64,000 nucleotides of DNA, from contig NZ_JAVIFU010000001.1 in the NCBI RefSeq assembly GCF_031157315.1, positions 124,001 to 188,000 on the forward strand, read 5' to 3'. The notes under the pieces were generated by a model. That model had not been told where the DNA came from. It ran no database searches and saw only the letters and a list, made by a program, of their open reading frames with translations. Shown here piece after piece: positions 1 to 8,426 of the stretch (within the stretch, counting starts at the first letter, position 1; every line of letters begins with the position of its first letter). Source of the stretch: Paenibacillus sp. LHD-38 (GTDB lineage: Bacteria > Bacillota > Bacilli > Paenibacillales > Paenibacillaceae). The position numbers and the translations under genes are program-made.

Positions 1-1089
1 CAGACGAGGGTTGATACGGTTATTCCGTACTATAACCAGTTCATGAGTAAATTTCCGACCGTAAGGGCGCTTGCGGAAGCGCCCGAGACAGAGGTGCTCA
101 AGAGCTGGGAGGGACTTGGCTATTATTCGCGCGCGCGCAATTTGCAGGCAGGAGCTAAAGAGGTAGTGGCGCGTTACGGCGGGATCGTACCGGACGATAA
201 AGCTTCGGTAGCGGGATTGAAGGGCGTAGGTCCTTATACGAGCGGAGCGATTATGAGCATTGCGTTTAACCGTCCGGAGCCTGCAGTCGATGGCAACGTG
301 ATGCGCGTACTCTCCCGATATTTTTGCCTCGAGGATGACATCGCGAAGGCGTCTACGCGAGTGGGCATTGAGAAGCTGGCGGCCTCAATTATACCGGAAG
401 GCGCTGCTGGCGATTTTAATCAAGCCCTAATGGAGCTTGGAGCGTTAGTTTGCACGCCAAAGTCGCCGAGCTGCCTGCCATGTCCCGTGATGGAGCATTG
501 CGCGGCGCGGCTTGCGGGCCGAGAGACGGAATTGCCGATAAAGACAAAGGCGAAGCCGCCGCGTCCGGAATATAGGGCGGCAGCTATTGTCGTAGGCAGC
601 GGCGTGAATGCAGGCAAGGTGCTCGTAAGGCAGCGTCCGGATACGGGGCTGCTTGCTCAGATGTGGGAGCTGCCGCATTTGCTGCTGCCGCCGGATAAGA
701 CGGAGTGGCTGGCGGAGTCGGCGCCGAAGGAGCAGGGCGAGCTGGCCGAGATGATCAGCCGCATGCTTGAGGAAGATACGGGGCTGCTAATAAGGCCGCG
801 AGGCTGGTTTATCGACGCTGATCATATTTTCAGCCATATTCATTGGAAAATGCGGTTTTATTTGGCTGATTTAGGCGAAGAGACGAGTACGCTTGAGGAT
901 GCGGCAGCCGCATCTGAGCTTGGTCGTAATCTCATAGCGGCTGAAGCAAACGCCGGTTATGAGGCGGCGGCTGCTCAAGGTTTGCAAGCTGACGAGCTGA
1001 GCGCTTATCGATGGATCGGCAAGGATGATATGGAAACTTTGCCGTTTCCGAATTTATTTTTGCGCATGTTAAAGCATTTTTGGGAATAA
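1..1089 (+). CDS. mutY: A/G-specific adenine glycosylase MutY, 5' end cut by the window
   Basis: MutY removes adenine mispaired with guanine or 8-oxoguanine in base excision repair. The reading frame is open from base 1 with MutY-like residues before the ATG at 43, so that ATG is internal and the true start lies outside the window. Counting from the Met at 43, the helix-hairpin-helix is near residues 60-66 (KGVGPYT), the catalytic Asp is D83 in VDGNVMR, and the 4Fe-4S ligands are C137, C144, C147 and C153 with the family spacing C-x6-C-x2-C-x5-C. A NUDIX-like 8-oxoG-recognition domain follows from about residue 175 to the end. The catalytic Glu of the N-terminal helix would be upstream of the window. 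The next gene starts 28 bases downstream, so co-transcription is likely. Confidence 0.96.
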   Translation, partial: QTRVDTVIPYYNQFMSKFPTVRALAEAPETEVLKSWEGLGYYSRARNLQAGAKEVVARYGGIVPDDKASVAGLKGVGPYTSGAIMSIAFNRPEPAVDGNVMRVLSRYFCLEDDIAKASTRVGIEKLAASIIPEGAAGDFNQALMELGALVCTPKSPSCLPCPVMEHCAARLAGRETELPIKTKAKPPRPEYRAAAIVVGSGVNAGKVLVRQRPDTGLLAQMWELPHLLLPPDKTEWLAESAPKEQGELAEMISRMLEEDTGLLIRPRGWFIDADHIFSHIHWKMRFYLADLGEETSTLEDAAAASELGRNLIAAEANAGYEAAAAQGLQADELSAYRWIGKDDMETLPFPNLFLRMLKHFWE

Positions 1090-1117
1090 ATGAATGTACA
1101 GGCTGGAGGAGAAGAGA

Positions 1118-1750
1118 ATGGGTCAAATGCTTGAGCTGCTGCTGCAGCACAAAATCGTAGCGATTTTAAGGGGAATTGAAGACCGGCATGCGGATGATAC
1201 CGCGCAGGCTTTAATTGACGGCGGTATTTATATGATGGAAATTACGATGAACACGGAAGGCGCGGCGGCAATGATCAATCGTTGGCGCACGAAGTTTGAC
1301 GGCAAAGCGGCAGTCGGCGCGGGCACGGTAACGGATGTAGCCCTTGCCGAGCAAGCTGTTGCCGCAGGAGCTCAGTTTCTCATTTCTCCAAATTTAGATG
1401 AGGAAGTCATAGCTTACGGCCGCGAGCAGGGCCTCTCCGTCTGGCCCGGCGTCATGACGCCGACCGAAATCGTGAAGGCATGGAAGGCTGGAGCAGATGC
1501 CGTGAAAATATTCCCAATGGGAACGCTGGGCATTGGCTACCTGCAGGAAATTCGCGGTCCGCTCAATGAAATACCGATGATCGCCACCGGCGGCGTTGAT
1601 TTGCATAATATTGCCGACTATTTTAAAGCAGGTGCGAATGCAGTCGGAATGGGCAGCAAGCTTGTCAATCTAGAGTGGGTTCGGGAAGGCAAATTCGATC
1701 AAGTAACGGAAAGGGCGCGGCAATTCGTGGAAGCCGTGCGAGCTTTGTAG
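1118..1750 (+). CDS. eda: KDPG / 2-keto-4-hydroxyglutarate aldolase
   Basis: This is a class I aldolase that cleaves 2-keto-3-deoxy-6-phosphogluconate to pyruvate and glyceraldehyde-3-phosphate, or 4-hydroxy-2-oxoglutarate to pyruvate and glyoxylate. The protein is 210 residues, normal for the family. E41 in MEITMN and K130 in VKIFP are the expected general base and Schiff-base lysine, and GAGTV (about 67-71) and the ATGGV phosphate-binding loop are present. The ATG at 1118 is preferred over an upstream ATG at 1094 because GGAGGA lies just before it. It sits between mutY and a hydrolase with short gaps. No KDG kinase or Entner-Doudoroff dehydratase is next to it, so its substrate cannot be read from context. 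Confidence 0.9.
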   Translation: MGQMLELLLQHKIVAILRGIEDRHADDTAQALIDGGIYMMEITMNTEGAAAMINRWRTKFDGKAAVGAGTVTDVALAEQAVAAGAQFLISPNLDEEVIAYGREQGLSVWPGVMTPTEIVKAWKAGADAVKIFPMGTLGIGYLQEIRGPLNEIPMIATGGVDLHNIADYFKAGANAVGMGSKLVNLEWVREGKFDQVTERARQFVEAVRAL

Positions 1751-1769
1751 AGAAAGGAAGGTTTCTTGG

Positions 1770-2687
1770 ATGAACTTGGTCTCATGGTTATTATCCATCT
1801 TCTTGCTCATCATCGTGCTGATGTCCGCGCTGGTTTGGCGAATGGGCGCCCGCAGCCAGACACCGCGGAAGCTTGCGAACGGCAATGCTCCTGATATCGG
1901 GACGCAGTGGCAGTCCGTATCCTTTACAAGTCACGGCTCCAAGCTGGAGGGCTGGCTGCTGCAGCCTTCCGCAGGTGTTTTAACCCGGGAGGGGCTTGCT
2001 CCTCTTATCGTCATTGCACACGGCTGGGGCTCTAATCGGTCGAGAGTGCTCCGATATGCCAGACCGATCTACGAAGCGGGCTTTGCCATATGGATGTATG
2101 ACGCGCGAAGCCATGGCGACAGCGACTCCATATCGGCGCCTTCCGCGCTGATGTTTCGTGATGACATGTTGTCTGCGGTAGAAGCGGTCAGGAAGCTGCA
2201 TGGCATTGATCCAGATCGGATCGCGGTGCTCGGGCACTCGCTGGGCGGCTTCGGCGCGATCCTCGCGCTTGACCAAGGGATGCGGGTCAGCGCGGTCGTA
2301 ACGGATTCTATGCCTGTTCGGTTTGAGACGATGATGAAGTCGGAGCTGCGGCGCAAAAAAATACCGATCTTCCCGTTAGCCTATCTGATTCCGCAGATTT
2401 GGCTCATCCGTGCACGCATTTCGCGAGCGCAATTCAAAGCAGCAAGCATACCGCTTGTGCTGAAGAAGCGAGCCGGGAGCTCGGAAGCAGGACGCACGCC
2501 TGTCTTGATGATTCATTCCAATGGCGATGATTTTATAAGCGCGGAGGATCTGAGGAAACTGAAGGGCGAGCTGCCTGAGGGGCTCATAAATACGCTCTTT
2601 GTATCGACGAACGGCCACAGCGGGTCGGAGCAAGACCCTGTATTTTGGGAGAGCGTCCTGCCTTTCTTAAAAAATAATAATTTATAA
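1770..2687 (+). CDS. membrane-anchored alpha/beta hydrolase
   Basis: A 305-residue alpha/beta-hydrolase-fold protein. Residues 4-22 form a hydrophobic N-terminal segment that probably anchors it with the catalytic domain outside. The oxyanion loop is H84-G-W-G and the nucleophile elbow is GHSLGG with S157. A GDD acid site and an NGHSG histidine site follow near the C-terminus, so the triad looks complete. The family (YqkD/BAAT-like hydrolases) includes esterases and peptidases, and the substrate cannot be assigned from sequence. AAAGGAAGG precedes the ATG by about 8 bases. It starts 19 bases after the aldolase stop and is probably the last gene of a mutY-aldolase-hydrolase unit. Confidence 0.85.
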   Translation: MNLVSWLLSIFLLIIVLMSALVWRMGARSQTPRKLANGNAPDIGTQWQSVSFTSHGSKLEGWLLQPSAGVLTREGLAPLIVIAHGWGSNRSRVLRYARPIYEAGFAIWMYDARSHGDSDSISAPSALMFRDDMLSAVEAVRKLHGIDPDRIAVLGHSLGGFGAILALDQGMRVSAVVTDSMPVRFETMMKSELRRKKIPIFPLAYLIPQIWLIRARISRAQFKAASIPLVLKKRAGSSEAGRTPVLMIHSNGDDFISAEDLRKLKGELPEGLINTLFVSTNGHSGSEQDPVFWESVLPFLKNNNL

Positions 2688-2880
2688 TTTTCCGTATATA
2701 AAATTGCTTATATATCTAGCTTCTATCAAAAAGGAAGCCCGCGGCACGAGGCTGCAGGCTTCAAGAGAGAATATATATAATAAAGGGGGGTCATGAATTC
2801 ATTATATAAGCATAAGATGAAACCAAGATGAGAGAAATATTACAGTTTGATTACATAGCTGTAAAACGTAGGAGGTTCGA

Positions 2881-4065
2881 ATGCATAGAGTAGGATCCAA
2901 ACTGATGGTGGTAGTTGTCATAATAGCTGCAGCGTACTTCCTGGACTTAAAGCTGGATTTTTTTCCCGCTGCGACAGAGACGGAAGAGGTGACCGCTATG
3001 GATGAGACGAATAAGCTGGAGCGGCTGGAGCAAGAAATCGCTAAGCAGTTCCAAGCACGGTCCGAGCGTTTCTCGGTAACGTACACAGGGGACAAGCAGG
3101 AGCTTTCGAGCAAGATGACGGAAATCATTCGTTTAGCCCTCGGGCATGACGACTACACAGCCTACATCCTTGAATCCTACATCTATACGATTCGAAGCTG
3201 GGGAAATAAATCGACCATTGCTCTAGAAGCCAGATACCGCGAGACGCTAGAGCAGACTGCTGCGGTAGACCAGGTGGTTGCCAAAGTACTGCAGGAGATT
3301 ATCGAGCCGGGAATGAACGGCCATGAGAAAATTAAAGCGATCCATGATTGGATTGTAAGCCATGTGGAATATGATCAGTCGCTGACTCATTATACGGCTT
3401 ATAACGCGGTAACCTTGGGCGAGGCCGTGTGTCAGGGCTATGCGCTGCTCGGCTATAAGATGCTGAAGGACGCGGGTCTGACGGTATTAATTGCGGAGGG
3501 TACGGTGAATACGGGGGAGCATGCGTGGAATATGGTACAGCTGGACGGCGCATGGTACCATTTGGATTTCACTTGGGATGATCCGGTCAGCGCTAAGACA
3601 GCAGGCAAGGAAGCGCAGGAGAAAGCTGCTGCGACGGGCGAGAGTACGATAAGATACAATTACTACCTGCGGACGGACGAAGAGCTGCGGGCGGATCATC
3701 AATGGACTAAGTCGTATCCCGCGGCGAAGGTTTCTTATGCGGATACGATACGCGAACTTGAACAGCAGGGCTCTGCGTCTGAGCGCAATCGCTTCAGCAA
3801 GCTTAAGCTTGCCATAGGCTTGCACTGGCTTGATCCGGAATACACCGTGTCGAGCGCGGAGCAGCTAAACCAAGTTATTCAGACGGCGCTGGAATCAAAG
3901 ACGGCCAGCTTGGCGTTTCGTTTTGAGGAAGGCGATCAATTTCCAGCAGCGCTCAAGGCAGCCTTCAAGCGTGTAAACGTGGCCGTAGGTTACCGGGCAA
4001 GCTATGAGCCATACGCGGGAGACGATTCGCTGCTTGTCCGCCTGCAGCTGGAATATGCGAAGTAG
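2881..4065 (+). CDS. transglutaminase-like cysteine protein, membrane-anchored
   Basis: A 394-residue protein with one N-terminal hydrophobic segment (about 8-22) followed by an extracytoplasmic region. The transglutaminase-like core carries C184 (EAVCQGYA), H214 (GEHAWNMV) and D229 (YHLDFTWDDP), the expected Cys-His-Asp triad. In bacteria this fold mostly acts as a peptidase or amidase on cell-surface substrates rather than as a crosslinker. The C-terminal part (about 270-394) has no motif I recognise. A strong GTAGGAGG site precedes the ATG. The gene stands alone, with its own terminator directly downstream. Confidence 0.85.
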   Translation: MHRVGSKLMVVVVIIAAAYFLDLKLDFFPAATETEEVTAMDETNKLERLEQEIAKQFQARSERFSVTYTGDKQELSSKMTEIIRLALGHDDYTAYILESYIYTIRSWGNKSTIALEARYRETLEQTAAVDQVVAKVLQEIIEPGMNGHEKIKAIHDWIVSHVEYDQSLTHYTAYNAVTLGEAVCQGYALLGYKMLKDAGLTVLIAEGTVNTGEHAWNMVQLDGAWYHLDFTWDDPVSAKTAGKEAQEKAAATGESTIRYNYYLRTDEELRADHQWTKSYPAAKVSYADTIRELEQQGSASERNRFSKLKLAIGLHWLDPEYTVSSAEQLNQVIQTALESKTASLAFRFEEGDQFPAALKAAFKRVNVAVGYRASYEPYAGDDSLLVRLQLEYAK

Positions 4066-4084
4066 AGCTGAATAAGCAAATGGA

Positions 4085-4112
4085 AGAGGCGCAGAAATGC
4101 GCCTCTTTGTTT
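4085..4112 (+). terminator. rho-independent terminator after the transglutaminase-like gene
   Basis: A perfect stem AGAGGCGC / GCGCCTCT with a 6-base loop is followed by TTTGTTT, 20 bases after the stop codon. Confidence 0.85.
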
Positions 4113-4115
4113 AAA

Positions 4116-4211
4116 ATATAAGAAAGTATAAAATTCAACCTTATACGTTGCTTATATTTCACCGCGAAACGAGCTTTTGCCGCCAAGGACGGCGTCAGCC
4201 GTTTACGCTTG
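4116..4211 (+). repeat. dispersed intergenic repeat, about 96 bp, copy A1
   Basis: One of four related intergenic segments. It starts TATAAGAAAGTATAA, passes GCTTATATTTCACCGCGAAACG in its middle and ends CAGCCGTTTACGCTTG. The same blocks in the same order occur at 4214, 17256 and 30236. The left half is rich in TATAAG / CTTATA inverted motifs and the right half is G+C-richer. Copies A1 and A2 are head-to-tail neighbours. No reading frame is conserved among the copies. Function unknown. Confidence 0.75.
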
Positions 4212-4213
4212 AT

Positions 4214-4311
4214 TTATAAGAATTTATAAGTTTTCCCTCATAAATCTGCTTAGATATCACCGCAAAACGATTGTTTCTGCAGCAGAGGAAGGGAACTGCC
4301 GTTTACGCTGG
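4214..4311 (+). repeat. dispersed intergenic repeat, about 96 bp, copy A2
   Basis: Directly follows copy A1 in the same orientation. Shared blocks with the 17256 copy include TATAAGAATTTATAAGTTTT, TATCACCGC and GCCGTTTACGCT. Together with A1 it fills the space between two convergent genes, flanked by their terminators. Confidence 0.75.
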
Positions 4312-4332
4312 TGATTAGCATGCTTCAAACAC

Positions 4333-4365
4333 AAAAAGTGGGTGCAGCTCTGCACCCACTTTTAT
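4333..4365 (-). terminator. terminator for the NifU-N/HEAT gene, possibly bidirectional
   Basis: The stem AGTGGGTGCAG / CTGCACCCACT has a minimal loop, with an A-run on the left (T-run for the minus strand) and TTTTAT on the right. It can end the minus-strand gene 4382-5536 and may also stop plus-strand readthrough. Confidence 0.85.
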
Positions 4366-4381
4366 ACGTATGGTAAGCGGT

Positions 4382-5536
4382 CTACTGCTCGTTGTTTCTC
4401 GCAGCCGTCATTTGCTGCCAAACAGAGCCGGCGGCTTCCTCGCCGCGTTCAATCCTCTCAAGCGCCATTTGGGCTTGAAGCTGAATTTCGAACTCGCTGT
4501 CCTTCGCTGCTTCCCGCAGCGCCTCGATGGCCGTCTCGTCGCCAGCCTCGTAGAGAAAGCGGGCTGCACGCCAGCGGACAAGCTTGTTCTTGTCGCGCAG
4601 GGATTCAATCATCGGCCCTATAGCAGCAGGGTCACCATGGTCCGATAGCGTATCGCCGGCAGTCCGTCTCACGGACGTAGACGAGTCACGCAGCGCAATG
4701 AATAAATAAGGCAGAGCTTCAGGCAATCGCAGATCGCCGAGATAAATGACAGCCAGCCTTCGAATCGAAGTGTTCTCATCCTGGATTGCCTTGGCAAGCA
4801 AAGGTAATCCTTCAACGGAGGAAACGTACCGCTCAAGCGCAGCATAACGTACCTGCCAATCGGTTGAGGCGAATTGCTCCTCTGCCTCTTCGAGGGTTAG
4901 CGGAGCCGGCCTTACAACCGCCGGCGCAGCTCCCTCTTCTAAACCGGACTGGCCTTGTTCGATAGCTGCTTGAACGAGCGTTTCTAATCGTTCGCTCGGA
5001 TAGGAGGCCTCGAGCTCGCGTACGATCTCAGCCGCGATCTCCTCGGGCTCGCCGTATCGGACGCCGAATTCCTCCAGCTTGCGCTCACGGATCATGCCAG
5101 AGCCGGCTGCAAGACTAACAGCCTCTCCAAACTGCGCTGGAAGCGCCGAGCGAGCTTCGGTATCTCCCATGCGTACGCGTACTTGCATGGGAATCCCGCG
5201 ATACATTTGAACCAGTACCTGCGCTTCGCCATAGCTGGTTGATGGTCCTTTGCTTCCAGTCTGTTCACCGTCAGCATTATCCTTCTGCAGCAATTGTCCG
5301 GCTTCGGCCAAAATAGCGGCCCAATCCGCACCGGGCTTGCGGTCAAGCGCAATAAAATCAGCGGTGCGGAACAAGCTTCGCACGCCTTTGATTTGAAGCA
5401 GCTGCCGGAGCAACTCTGGCGCATCGCTTGCTTCGCTGGTTTTATAAGTAAGCCTGCGTCCGCGCGGCAGCATCTCATCGACGTTCAGCTTCATGGAGTT
5501 AGGACTCGGCGTGGGCTCTATAGAAATTAGTTTCAT
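4382..5536 (-). CDS. NifU-N / HEAT-repeat protein (conserved virulence factor C family)
   Basis: A 384-residue cytoplasmic protein. Residues 1-80 resemble the Nfu/NifU N-terminal domain (ISIEPTPSPNSMK, then a Tyr-Lys-Thr strand), without the Fe-S-binding CxxC of full NfuA. The middle (about 85-200) corresponds to the region typical of the CvfC/YpgR family, and the C-terminal 150 residues are HEAT-like helical repeats (VRRTAGDTLSDHGD, VRWRAARFLYEAGD). CvfC was named for a virulence phenotype in Staphylococcus aureus; its biochemical role is not settled. The start at 5536 is chosen over an upstream in-frame ATG because AGGAGG sits 7 bases before it and the NifU-like domain begins exactly there. 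Confidence 0.8.
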   Translation of the reverse strand: MKLISIEPTPSPNSMKLNVDEMLPRGRRLTYKTSEASDAPELLRQLLQIKGVRSLFRTADFIALDRKPGADWAAILAEAGQLLQKDNADGEQTGSKGPSTSYGEAQVLVQMYRGIPMQVRVRMGDTEARSALPAQFGEAVSLAAGSGMIRERKLEEFGVRYGEPEEIAAEIVRELEASYPSERLETLVQAAIEQGQSGLEEGAAPAVVRPAPLTLEEAEEQFASTDWQVRYAALERYVSSVEGLPLLAKAIQDENTSIRRLAVIYLGDLRLPEALPYLFIALRDSSTSVRRTAGDTLSDHGDPAAIGPMIESLRDKNKLVRWRAARFLYEAGDETAIEALREAAKDSEFEIQLQAQMALERIERGEEAAGSVWQQMTAARNNEQ

Positions 5537-5803
5537 AAGGAAACCTCCTGAATTGATAATGGGGTAAATGAAAATTTCCAACTTTTAAGTAACATTTGCT
5601 GCGTCGAAAGCGTAGTCTTATGTGTAAAACTTATATAACCAAGTGTACCTGATTTTAAGTTGGGATGCTAACGATGGAACGGAAGGCTGACTCGGTTTAT
5701 TTTGCAATATGAGTTTTTTACGTATAAATAACATATTTGCATTGTAAGCTGTCGGCTTGGTATCTTATAAAAACAACGGAATTTTGCGAGGAGGGATGGA
5801 CGG

Positions 5804-6907
5804 TTGAGGTTAAAACGATTTGCAAACATAGATCCTATCGAGCAGCACACATCGCTTAAGCAATTCAAGAGATGGCGTCAAGAGCGCATTCGCAGGCAAA
5901 GAATGAAGGATTATTCATTCACCGTTCCGAATGTCGAACCTGATATCGCATATCTGGAGGATAACCGAAAGTGGCCTTCCATCACTTGGGTGGGCCACTC
6001 GACCTTTTTCATACAATTCGGCGGGTTGAATATTATAACGGACCCTGTTTGGTCCACCCAAATGGCATTCCAAAAAAGACTTTCTCCGCCGGGCATTCCC
6101 ATTGAGGATGTGCCGCCGATCGATGTTGTCCTTATATCTCATTCCCATTATGATCATCTAAATATAAATTCGCTGCGCAGGCTGGTCGGTTCCAGGCATT
6201 TGCTTGTGCCGGCGGGACTTGGCGCAAAGCTTAGGAAAAAGGGCTTCTTTCGTATCCATGAGCTGCATTGGTGGGAATCCGTTATGTTAAACGGGGTCAA
6301 ATTCACCTTCGTGCCTTCTCAGCATTCCACTAGGCGCAATCCCTGGGATTCGAATAGCTCGCATTGGGGCGGCTTCGTCATTGAACGCCCGGCTTCGCGC
6401 AGCGGAAAGCTTGCAGGCCGCGTTAGCGGATTGGCTGCAGAGGATAAAAGAGCTGGCGATTCGGAGGTCCGAGCACAGATCGCAAGCACGGCAGAACCGG
6501 CTTCGGAGCGTCTGCATCCGTTTTTCAACGAGCGGGGCCAAGCAGAACGGCCAATCGTATCTGATTTTCCTACGATCTATTTTGCCGGAGACAGCGGCTA
6601 CTTCCAAGGCTTTAAAGAGATCGGACGACGCTATCCCATTGACGTCGCGCTTCTGCCGATCGGTGCATACGAGCCGGAATGGTTCATGGCGCCGCAGCAT
6701 ATTACGCCAGAGCAAGCGCTCCAGGCATTCGAGGATCTGGATGCCAAATGGTTCGTGCCCATGCATTATGGCGCTTTCAAGCTAGCCGATGATACGCCTC
6801 GCGAAGCGCTCGACCGGCTGGAGGCAGAACGCAGAAAACGCGGAATCCCGGATGAGCAGATTCTTATATTGCCGCACGGGGAGACCTGGCGTTTGTCGGG
6901 AAAATAA
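5804..6907 (+). CDS. NAPE-PLD/UlaG-like metallo-beta-lactamase-fold hydrolase
   Basis: A 367-residue metal-dependent hydrolase. Residues 60-80 (WVGHSTFFIQF, then IITDPVW) and the H113-S-H-Y-D-H118 motif are typical of the NAPE-phospholipase D / UlaG branch, and AGDSGYF plus a late MHYGAF histidine supply the remaining ligands. Family members hydrolyse phosphodiesters or lactones; the substrate here is unknown. Residues about 196-253 form a charged, Ala/Arg/Glu-rich insertion between FVIE and the FPTIYFAGDSG strand that looks unstructured. The start is TTG at 5804 with GGAGGG 8 bases upstream. The nearby ATG at 5796 ends after three codons. Confidence 0.85.
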   Translation: MRLKRFANIDPIEQHTSLKQFKRWRQERIRRQRMKDYSFTVPNVEPDIAYLEDNRKWPSITWVGHSTFFIQFGGLNIITDPVWSTQMAFQKRLSPPGIPIEDVPPIDVVLISHSHYDHLNINSLRRLVGSRHLLVPAGLGAKLRKKGFFRIHELHWWESVMLNGVKFTFVPSQHSTRRNPWDSNSSHWGGFVIERPASRSGKLAGRVSGLAAEDKRAGDSEVRAQIASTAEPASERLHPFFNERGQAERPIVSDFPTIYFAGDSGYFQGFKEIGRRYPIDVALLPIGAYEPEWFMAPQHITPEQALQAFEDLDAKWFVPMHYGAFKLADDTPREALDRLEAERRKRGIPDEQILILPHGETWRLSGK

Positions 6908-6940
6908 CAAACGCGGACAAATGCGCGCCAAATTCGCACA

Positions 6941-6969
6941 ATGACGGCAGTGGGCGAATTAGGTATACT
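6941..6969 (+). promoter_or_regulatory. candidate sigma-A promoter for the Gfo/Idh gene
   Basis: ATGACG and TATACT are separated by exactly 17 bases. The -10 is near consensus and the -35 matches four of six positions. It would give a 5' leader of about 145 bases that contains the whole 40-bp hairpin array. Confidence 0.5.
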
Positions 6970-6995
6970 GGTTTAGAGTATATTTCGGAAAATGA

Positions 6996-7106
6996 TTACG
7001 AAGCGAGGTTTGCATGGGCAAATCTATGCTTAATCTTACGAGGCAAGGTTTGCATGCGCAAACCTAAGCTTAATCTTACGAAGAGAGGTTTGCATACGCA
7101 AACCTT
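6996..7106 (+). repeat. tandem hairpin array I: three units, period exactly 40 bp
   Basis: Units begin with TTACGA at 6996, 7036 and 7076. Each has an inverted repeat AGGTTTGC / GCAAACCT around a 4-base loop (perfect in unit 2, slightly degraded in unit 1) and a GCTTAATC linker. Unit 3 ends in GCAAACCTTGAAGGAGG, so the last hairpin abuts the Shine-Dalgarno sequence of the gene at 7123. A closely related array with a 39-bp period lies at 13110, also directly before a ribosome site. There are no unique spacers, so it is not a CRISPR. Confidence 0.85.
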
Positions 7107-7122
7107 GAAGGAGGAGCAATAA

Positions 7123-8190
7123 ATGAATCAAGCTAACATACGTCTAGGCGTGATCGGCGCAGGCGCGATCGGCAGCATCCACATGCAGACGTTCAATAAG
7201 GTGGAAGGCATCGACGTCGTAGCAGTTACGGATGTGTACCTTCCGCTTGCCGAGCAGCGCGCCGCGGAGCATGGGATTCAGACGGTTCATGTAAGCCCGC
7301 AAGCGCTGCTTGAGGATCCGTCTATCGATGCTGTTGTCATCGGTGTACCGAATAACTACCATGCGGCACTTGCGATAGAAGCGCTTAAGCATGGCAAGCA
7401 TGTTCTTCTCGAGAAGCCTATGGCCATTAATTCGGATGCTGCACGCGAGATCGTAGACATAGTCGAGAAATCCGGCAAAATTTTGATGATGTCGCATCAA
7501 ATGCGCTGGACAGGTTTGAGCCGGGCGCTTAAGCAGCGTATCGACAACGGTGACGTAGGTCAAGTCTATAACGCGAAGGCGGGCTGGTTCCGCAAGAAAG
7601 GCATACCTGGCTGGGGTTCTTGGTTCACTCGCAAGGATCAATCCGGCGGAGGACCGCTTATTGATATCGGCGTTCATATGCTTGACCTGTCCCTTTACTT
7701 AATGGGCAACCCGAAGCCGGTATCCGTTTACGGTACCACTTATGCGGAATTTGGACCCAATCGCCAAGGAATCGGAAATTGGGGAACACCGAATTGGGAC
7801 GGATACTATGACGTAGAAGATCTTGCTTCAGCTTTAATCAAGCTTGATAACGGAGCGACATTGTCACTTGAAGTAAGCTGGGCGGCGCATGCGGCATTTT
7901 TGTCGGAGGAGCCTTTTATCCATTTGATGGGAACACAAGGCGGTGTAGGTATGGTGGGCAACTACGGCAAGTACGTCACGCATGCCGAAACCGGCGTTGC
8001 TGAAATCGATATCGAGCCGCTTGACGGGGAAGAGGATCGGATTCTTATGAGCCGGCACTTCGTTGAGTGCATCCGCGAGGGTAAGCAGCCGATTACCTCG
8101 GCGCTTTCGGGCTATACGAATAATCGCATTCTTGACGCCATCTATGAATCCTCCCGCACAGGCAATGAAGTTAAGCTGAACTGGGATTAA
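7123..8190 (+). CDS. Gfo/Idh/MocA-family NAD(P)-dependent oxidoreductase
   Basis: A 355-residue dehydrogenase of the glucose-fructose oxidoreductase / inositol dehydrogenase family. The N-terminal Rossmann fold carries GAGAIG (about 12-17). LEKPMA, the family's active-site Lys-Pro motif, lies near residue 100, and GGGPLIDIGVHMLDL gives the Asp/His substrate site near 180. The substrate is probably a sugar or inositol, but nothing next to it is a matching sugar pathway gene. GAAGGAGG ends 8 bases before the ATG. The gene is monocistronic, with its own promoter candidate and terminator, and has the hairpin array in its leader. Confidence 0.9.
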   Translation: MNQANIRLGVIGAGAIGSIHMQTFNKVEGIDVVAVTDVYLPLAEQRAAEHGIQTVHVSPQALLEDPSIDAVVIGVPNNYHAALAIEALKHGKHVLLEKPMAINSDAAREIVDIVEKSGKILMMSHQMRWTGLSRALKQRIDNGDVGQVYNAKAGWFRKKGIPGWGSWFTRKDQSGGGPLIDIGVHMLDLSLYLMGNPKPVSVYGTTYAEFGPNRQGIGNWGTPNWDGYYDVEDLASALIKLDNGATLSLEVSWAAHAAFLSEEPFIHLMGTQGGVGMVGNYGKYVTHAETGVAEIDIEPLDGEEDRILMSRHFVECIREGKQPITSALSGYTNNRILDAIYESSRTGNEVKLNWD

Positions 8191-8225
8191 GGCAGCAGCT
8201 TTACGATAGTGTGCGAAATCATAAG

Positions 8226-8272
8226 CCTTCCCTAAAGCATTGACGGCCTGTTGATTGCTTAGGGAAGGTTTT
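8226..8272 (+). terminator. terminator of the Gfo/Idh gene
   Basis: The stem CCTTCCCTAA(A)GC / GC-TTAGGGAAGG is followed by TTTTTG, 36 bases after the stop codon. Confidence 0.85.
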
Positions 8273-8352
8273 TGTGCATACCCATTATGAAAAAAATAAT
8301 AGCTTTCTTGCAGCGCAGCTTGCCTATCAGGCGGGAGCAAGGGAAAAGAAGG

Positions 8353-8381
8353 TTCGGTTTCAGCGGATACTGTGGTATAAT
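8353..8381 (+). promoter_or_regulatory. extended -10 promoter candidate for the ABC-F gene
   Basis: TATAAT at 8376-8381 is preceded by TGG (extended -10), with a weak TTCGGT 17 bases upstream. It lies 45 bases before the ATG of the ABC-F gene. Confidence 0.55.
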
Positions 8382-8426
8382 AGTTCGAGATAAAGTGATT
8401 TTGTAGTGAAGGACGGGATTAAACGA

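Noticed and set aside
43..1089. ATG at 43 as the mutY start
   Set aside because: The frame is open to base 1 and the upstream codons (QTRVDTVIPYYNQF) match the MutY family, so the gene is simply cut by the window.
2700..2790. Terminator after the alpha/beta hydrolase gene and a fifth copy of the 96-bp repeat
   Set aside because: GAAGCC / GGCTTC can pair but the long loop and lack of a T-tract make it weak; the nearby TATAAAATTGCTTATATATC recalls the repeat's left half only.
4342..4648. Plus-strand ORFs over the NifU-N/HEAT gene
   Set aside because: They are shadows of the well-supported minus-strand gene and have no ribosome sites.
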